Positions 57,747-64,000 of a stretch of 64,000 nucleotides of DNA are shown here, piece by piece. The DNA comes from Favolaschia claudopus (lineage: Eukaryota > Basidiomycota > Agaricomycetes > Agaricales > Mycenaceae). Where the stretch lies: positions 372,001 through 436,000 of the forward strand of contig JAWWNJ010000037.1 in NCBI GenBank assembly GCA_037176885.1. The letters are read 5' to 3'. Positions within the stretch are counted from its first letter, which is position 1, and each line of letters starts with the position of its first letter. Below the pieces are notes generated by a model. The model ran no database searches. It saw only the letters and a program-made list of their open reading frames with translations, and was not told the DNA's origin. The translations under genes were made by a program, and so were the position numbers.

Positions 57747-59293
57747 GCTAGAGAAGTGCGGCGGGAGAATGAGTTGAGGGAGGAGGGAAACTGACGGGAG
57801 GACGACAAGATAGTGGCTTGGTGCTGGGAAACGAACCAAATCAGAAGCCGGTTCGCTTTGGTTCGACGGCGCCGGGCGTTCGTATTCGGGTTTTCCGGCA
57901 GAGCAAAGAAAAACGAGGCATAATCATGAGACGATCGTTGGACGATCGACAACTGCAGACGACGGGCCGGACCATGTTGCATGGCAATGCCTTGTTGCAT
58001 TCAGAGTCGCTTCTGAGTTCATCTGTCAATACACAGTTCGTGGTCAGAAACCGTCGCGGAAGAATGTCCAAATGAGGGTTTTCGTTTGTTGTGGAGGGTA
58101 AGGCGTGCTTCCCGACGGTGTTGGAGGTGGATTCGAGAACCCTCAAGGACGGCGTCGGAGTTCATGTGTCAATACACAGTTCGTGGCCGGAAAAAACATT
58201 TCCGGAAGGATGAGTACGTATAGGCACGGATAGGTACGGATCCAGAAAGGTGGTGATGGAAGCACCCTACGCGACGGCGTTTTCGGTGGATTGAGGACCG
58301 TTTAGGCAAGCAAATACAGCTATGGAGAAGTTGTGGAGACATTGTTCTGTCACAATGTCCGCCGAAAGGGTGATATTGCAGCAAGCGAAGGTTCTAGGGC
58401 AGTCGAGGCCATTCCCAGCAGATTGGCGACCAGTGTTGAGGGCGAGGTGCTTATCCGAGTTCATGTGCTGATATACAGTTCGTGGTACGAAACCGTCGGG
58501 GAAAAAGCTTGGCAAATGAAAAGAGTAGCAAAAAGTCGGCCCGTTGGCCATGAGTGCCAGGCAGAATGAGTTGAAGCTGTCTTGCGAGGTCAGACGACTT
58601 GACGAAAGGTGGAGGAAACATATAATCGTACCAATAAAGCTCCGTTCCAGTTCCATGGAACTTGGAAGGATCGACGAGCAGATTGATAGATTGGAGTGGC
58701 ACAGCCAGCGTGATAGAAGTGTGACGGAAGCAAGCGGAAGCACCCTGATAATTTGCTTGGACACGCGGGGATGCGCTTCCGTGTTTCTGCGACAGTGCGA
58801 TTTGCATGAATAAATGAACACGCTGGCGGCTTCAATTGTCAAGCAGAATGTTGGGAATTGGTCTTGTTAAGGAAAAGGAAAGCGCTGAACGCGCTCATGA
58901 GAGCTCGAGCCGCTAAGTTTCCTCCGCAGAATCCCGGTCCGCGAATATTGATGCGAGATACGCATCGTGCTTGAAAGGAAGGCCGTGTAAGAACCTAAAC
59001 GGGGTTGGATTTGTCGTCATGGGAAAGTGGGAATTGAATCCGAGAGCCGCGAGCCCGACAGTATCGCAGGAAATCGCCGAAGAGATTTTTGGGGAGGGAA
59101 AGAGTTTTGCGGGGTGGGTAATTGACCATTCAAGCAGAAAAAAAGGGAGGCGGGGGGCACAAGAGTCATTGTTTCGTGTACGGAGCAAAGAGTAACTAAG
59201 TAATTTTAATCCACCGCCAAAGAGATGAAGGCGCTGCGTCAAGGGAGTATTAGTATCGGCGGGAGACAGAGAAAAAAAGAAACGGACCTGGAT
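57747..59293. other. Non-coding stretch of KDZ-1 copy 2 with three 27-bp repeats
   Basis: Repeats at 58017-58043, 58160-58186 and 58459-58485, as in copy 1. It differs from copy 1 at 58692 (T for C). Confidence 0.55.
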
Positions 59294-59908
59294 TTACACG
59301 ACTTGGACGATACCCCACTGGAGGGCGGAGTTGAAGGCTTCCAGGGCGAGGTCTTGAGAATTGTAGACCTTGCGCACTCCTGCGACGCCGCTGATGGCAA
59401 CGTCCGAGAGGGCACTGATGAAGGGAGGTTAGAAATATGACAATACGAAGAACAAAAAAACCTACTACTGGTCGACAACGCCGACAAACCGTCCACGGGT
59501 GATCACATACCACTCAGGAACAGGAGTGGTCTCCGGAACAGGGCCAAGGGACTGGGTGGGGACGGTGATGAATATCTCGTTGGCGGTGTACGGGCCCTCC
59601 GTGCGGAGGTGCTGAATCAGAGCGGCTGGGAGGCCGGCACCGGGTCGAGGCGTTTCCTTCTCCTTGGGGGCGGGAGGCTCCTTGTGTTCCTTGGCCTTGG
59701 GAGCAGCGGCGGGGGCAGCGGCAGGGGCGGGAGCAACGGCGGGAGCAGCGACGACCGGAACGTACATGACGACTGAAATCGATGAGTTTGGGAGGGCAAG
59801 TAATGGGTAATGAGACTACGTACCGACGCTGGGGAGCGCGACGACGGGCATGGCGACCATAGGAAGCATGGAGGACACTGCTGGGAAGGCGGGGAGCTGG
59901 TAGGACAT
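59294..59908 (-). CDS. Protein with one RNase H1 N-terminal/viroplasmin-like domain (KDZ-1 copy 2)
   Basis: Same 169-residue gene as 9856-10470, with no difference seen. Confidence 0.72.
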
Positions 59909-60199
59909 GGTGGGAGTTGGAAAGAGGCGACGAGTCTTTTGAGTTGTTTGGTTGAGGGGATTTATGCAGAATCGGAGATCATCAAAAGCTGAATTGGGCC
60001 TGATTTGGAGGAGAGGCCGTAGCGCAGGCGGGGATATTCAAAGGCGGCGCTGACTTGTCACATTCGCACTCGTCGTGAAAGAGTACTTCAGCAAAAAATC
60101 GCTTAAATTTGCGCCTCAAGCTAAAACAAACCAGTAAGATTTCAAGTGCTCAAGCACAGCGGCTCGTATCTTACCACCGAGTCGTTTACACAGGCAGAC

Positions 60200-63175
60200 A
60201 TGGCAAAAAACGGACGAGTCGTCTCCAAACGCAAGCGCACTTCGAAACGCGTCGCAAAAAAAGACAGGCGTAATCTCAAATTGTGGGCCGAAGGAGCGCG
60301 TGAGGAAATTCTAGCACCACATATCGCCGCGTATACCGACGCTTTGGAGCGCGGCTGGCGCGCGGAACGAGACTATCTAGCGGAAGTCTGCAAGGAATTT
60401 CACGCCCGTATTTCTTGGCGCCTGACGGACGTGGAAGAGCCCGATTTGCCGCTGCCAGAGTTCGATCGACTTGCGATCCCAGAAGTGGAAGAGCTGGACG
60501 AAGAAGAAAAAGCGTTGAAGCGCCTGCGCGTTGAGACTTTGAATGCGGTAGGTGTTTTGAAGATCGTGACGAGTGACGTTACTCATTGAATCTATTTTTG
60601 CCTTGTCCTGTGCCTATTTATCGCCCTCTGTGTTTTCTGCTCTCTTACTGCTTAACTCTGCTCTCTCTTGCCTTGAATCTCAGAGGATCGGTCGATGGCT
60701 GAAGTATCGGGCTCGCCGCCTTCGCAAGAACACCTCTGGCAATCCGCTTAAAGACCCCTGGGCTCTCTATCTGGCTAAGCTGTCTGGGATTCTGACCGCT
60801 CGCAAAGCTCGTCAAGGCTATCAACAATACATGCACGAATCGTACTCTACAGATATCGATCCTGTCGTCCAAGCCCGCTGGAAAGCAAAGTTCACTGACG
60901 AAGATGCGCCGCCCACAACTAAAGGCATCGACGCCAACTTCCGCGCTACCGTCGCTCGCGAGCTGTTCAAAGAATTGCCGGAGGAGGAGCAGGAGGCGAT
61001 TCGTCAGCGCGCGCGGGACGAGGCACAGAAGGAGAAAGAGGAGTATATCAAAAAGATGAAGGACGGACCATCGAAAGCTCCAGCGGACCGGCAAGTGTAA
61101 TTATGTTTCTTTCATTTGAGGCAAGTACGATGTTTTAACAAAATTGTATCAGGTGCATCGACAATCTGGGCGTTTTCATGACGAATGTTCATCGCGGCGT
61201 TCATGAACGCACTGGTCTGGTCGGCTTTAGCGTCTTCGGTGGACCGATGCCTGCATCTGGTGGCGAATTGAGAACATTGACGTGCGTAAGAGATTTTTCA
61301 TTGAAGACAAGATATGCTTACGCCTCCTTTCAGCATTTCGCATGGTATGAATCGTGAAGTCCCCCCGTGTCACTTTCCACAGTGGTCCAAGGCGCGATTC
61401 GGGCGCGAAGTCTTGGACTTCATGAAAGAGTGGCTGAAAACTGCGTATAGTAAGTTCCCTGTTTTCAAGTCGATCTTACCTCGTCTTCTGACACTTACTC
61501 CAGCTGCGGAGGATTGTCGAGAGGCAGCGTTGCCCTCAAACGATGCCGAGGGCGACGCAGACCCGTTGGCTGGAGCTAAATACAAGATTGACGACAACGA
61601 AGACCTTGGTTGGGGCAGCGACGACGACAGCGATGCATCTTCGACGTCGGCCAGCGACTCCGAAGATGACGACAGCGAGGTGGACAGTGAGGTCGAGCGC
61701 GATGTACGCGGGAAGAGAAAAGCTGAGACGAAGAGACGTCAGGGGAAAACGGGGGGGAAGAAGAAAGAGACTCGGGAGGACTCTGACGAAGACGAGTCGT
61801 CTAAGACGAAGAGTAAGAGAGCGGAGAAAGAGAAATCGCGGAAGAAGGAGGAGAGAGAGAAGGGGGACGAGAAGGAGAAGGAGAAGTCGCGGAAGAGGAA
61901 GGAGAAGGAGAAGGAGGGGGAGGGGGAGAAGGACAAGGCGGAGAATCGAAAAGGCAAGGAGAAGGAGGGCGAGAAGGAGAAGAAGTCGCGGAAGAGGAAC
62001 GAGAAGGAGAAGGGGGGGGAGAAGGACAAAACGGAGAATCGCAAGGGCAAGGAGAAGGAGGGGGAGAAGCAGAAGGAGAAGTCGAGCAAGAGGAAGGAGA
62101 AGGAGGGGGAGAAGGAGAAGTCGGACAAGGCAGAGAATCGAAAGGGTAAGGAGAAGGAGGGGGAGAAGGAGAAGTCGAGGAATAGGAAGGAGAAGGAGGC
62201 GTCGCAGCATGGGAAGGATAAAGCGTCTACTTCTGGCGTAAAGCGCAAGACAACGGATACGGCGGCAACTGGTGATGATGATGCCCAGCTCGAGGCAGCT
62301 CGCAAGAAGCGCAAAGGGGACGAAGAGGAACAGCGTGGGGGGAAGAAGAGGAAGGCAGATGATGGTGGGGACGAACAACGAAAGAAAGCCCGGGGGGAAC
62401 GTCGAGCAGACCAGGCGACTCCTGCAGACGACGACAAGGAACCATCGGGTTCAGGCGCTGACGGTAAGAGATTGCTTTTGATGACCGACTAGCCGTTTTT
62501 TAAAATCGAGATTTAGGCGGAAGCATACATGCACCATCAGTTGCTGGCACCCCCCCACCTTCATCACCTTCCCGCTCCAGGTCACCTCCGCTGCGTGCCC
62601 CACAACCCAACATACCTGAATGCCCCGCGGACGCTGCGCAGTGGTTCAGGGAGGTTTACAAGGAGGTGACCGCAACAAAATTGGGCGACAACTTCAACGC
62701 CCTTCTGGTGGCGATGATTGAGCTGGAGCGAGCGTACGAATGGGAAAAAACGCAGGTAGGGCTCAAAACCACGAACCGACCGTCCCCAGTCTCGTCGTGG
62801 ATCAGGGCCGGACGCGGTACGCGTGGTGGTATAATGTCCGGCGGCTTTGGTCCTTCGATTGGAAACATTGTCAAGTACGAGGAAGGATGGTGGGACTGGT
62901 GGCGGGCGCTTCAGCCGGCGTGGCGCGTGAAAGACGCTGCGAATCGCTTTGAACGAGGGGAATATCCACAGCCTACCGCAGAAAATTGGCTTACGCTGCG
63001 GGCTCCGGGTCCCAATGGCTCCTTAAGCCTCGTAGCATCGTTGTATTGGTGGGGTCAGAGGTTGGAGAAGGTTGTGGACAGCGAGGAGAAGCGCACCTGG
63101 GTTGAGGCCGTTACAGACGTCAAGTGGATGCTTCGCGGATTGTGTGCCGCGCAGGGTAAAGTCAGCCCAGCTTAG
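60200..63175 (+). CDS. Lys/Glu-rich 872-residue hypothetical protein (KDZ-1 copy 2)
   Basis: Same gene as 10762-13737, including the GC-AG second intron. One difference, G to A at 62132, is silent (Ala codon GCG to GCA). Domains and uncertainties are as described for copy 1. Confidence 0.72.
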
Positions 63176-63922
63176 CGCTTCCGAGCTTGCTCGCAAAGTT
63201 GCCGGACTTGGTGTTTTTATTTAACCTTACTTCGTATCTCTATTTATGTCCTCATTCTTTTATTCAGCCTCATTCTCAGTACAGTAACCTTGATTTACCA
63301 GCGATAGTTATTCCTCAAAACATTCATAATACAAATTTTAGTCGATTTTTCTATTTGGGTGTGACATTGAGTATACCCGTTCGACTTGTAGATTTTTTCA
63401 AAGAGATGGATTACATAATATAAGGACTTCATACATGACGACCGGAGGCGGCTCGCCAAATATCCACTGAAGGAAAACTCGACGGCGTGTCTGTTTCACG
63501 CGTTGCATGGAGAACACTTCAGCGTGAACCTCTGGCTCACCTTAACTGAAAATCATCTTTTCCCAGTCTCCAATGCCGGTAAGCAAACTGCAAAGAGAGA
63601 CTAACTGTAAGTACTATACTATAACCCAATCTATAAGCACCTAAAATTATAATGTCTTGGTTGGTGGGTTGTATGCCTGTTTGGCACCTGAGATATTGCG
63701 TCGTCCCTGCATCTGACCGTCGAAGGGGAACCAAAGGGAGAGCGTGGGAAGGAGATAGCGGGAGATCTCACCTGTCAAGCTGATAATCTGGACAGCCCGG
63801 TATCAGGAAGCATGGTCCGTGATGGACAGCGGAGGTGGCCGAAAAGGGTAATTGACCGGCCGGAACAGCCCACCTAAAAGAGTGCCTAGCCAGGCGAGCA
63901 AAAACCCTTTAATACGTGTCTT

Positions 63923-63973
63923 CAGCCATGGGGTGGCTAGGTAGGGGACAGAAGACAACAGTTCGCCCTGGCT
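63923..63973 (+). repeat. Right terminal inverted repeat of KDZ-1 (copy 2)
   Basis: Identical to 14485-14535. It faces the same direction as the left-end repeat at 40977-41027, which is only possible because the segment between the C copies is inverted. Confidence 0.78.
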
Positions 63974-64000
63974 ATGTTCATGTCCTTTAGTATATATATT

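Larger units (their letters stand above)
54078..64000 (+). mobile_element. KDZ-1 copy 2, right arm
   Basis: Matches 4640-14562 at a constant offset of 49438 up to the window end. I found three single-base differences (5978/55416, 9254/58692, 12694/62132). The right terminal repeat is at 63923-63973. The element end probably lies a dozen bases outside the window. Confidence 0.85.

Overview
The window looks like a transposon-rich segment of a mushroom-forming basidiomycete (Agaricomycetes). Genes have many short introns (about 45-70 bp, GT-AG with one GC-AG). Two different KDZ-type transposases (CxC2-like cysteine cluster plus catalytic domain) are present, together with TET/JBP-like dioxygenases, F-box/LRR-like genes and a Helitron fragment, all typical of Agaricomycetes. 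The species cannot be named from the sequence.

The window is dominated by a large KDZ-family element, here called KDZ-1, of about 17 kb. It occurs twice. Copy 1 is 1 to about 14575 and its left end lies outside the window. Copy 2 is now in two pieces: left arm 34125 to about 41050 (inverted) and right arm 54078 to 64000. Read left to right, KDZ-1 carries a KDZ transposase (-), a hypothetical acidic/Ala-rich gene (-), a TET/JBP-like dioxygenase gene (+), a small basic protein (-), a protein with two RNase H1 N-terminal/viroplasmin-like domains (-), a second such protein with one domain (-), and an 872-residue Lys/Glu-rich protein (+). It is bounded by 51-bp inverted terminal sequences that match at about 45 of 51 positions. 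The right arms differ at three positions I could find, all C-to-T changes at CpG. The left arms differ by two single-base homopolymer indels, one of which frameshifts the transposase of copy 2.

A second repeat, here called element C (4064 bp, imperfect terminal inverted repeats of about 100 bp, no recognisable transposase), lies at 30061-34124 (inverted) and 50014-54077. One insertion hit the dioxygenase gene of KDZ-1 copy 2 and the other hit an F-box-like gene. The 7-bp target duplications are swapped between the two copies. The sequence between them (34125-50013) has therefore been inverted by exchange between the two C copies, or misassembled there. Reversing it on paper rejoins both interrupted loci.

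Other regions: 14576-22890 holds a hypothetical gene with an NLS-like motif, a possible gene of unknown function, a small membrane protein and a truncated Helitron Rep. 23212-27012 holds a second, apparently intact KDZ transposase, followed by decayed KDZ sequence and a 3 x 300-bp repeat with an embedded 16-bp palindrome. 41029-49271 (inside the inverted segment) holds a second TET/JBP-like gene with intact metal-binding motifs, a truncated relative of the Lys/Glu-rich gene, a decayed 155-bp satellite, a relative of the small basic gene, two small genes and an intact F-box-like gene. The same cargo families therefore recur in a second, diverged cluster beside KDZ-1.

All gene models were spliced by eye from splice signals and family resemblance. 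Similarities to families are from memory of their motifs, with no database search.
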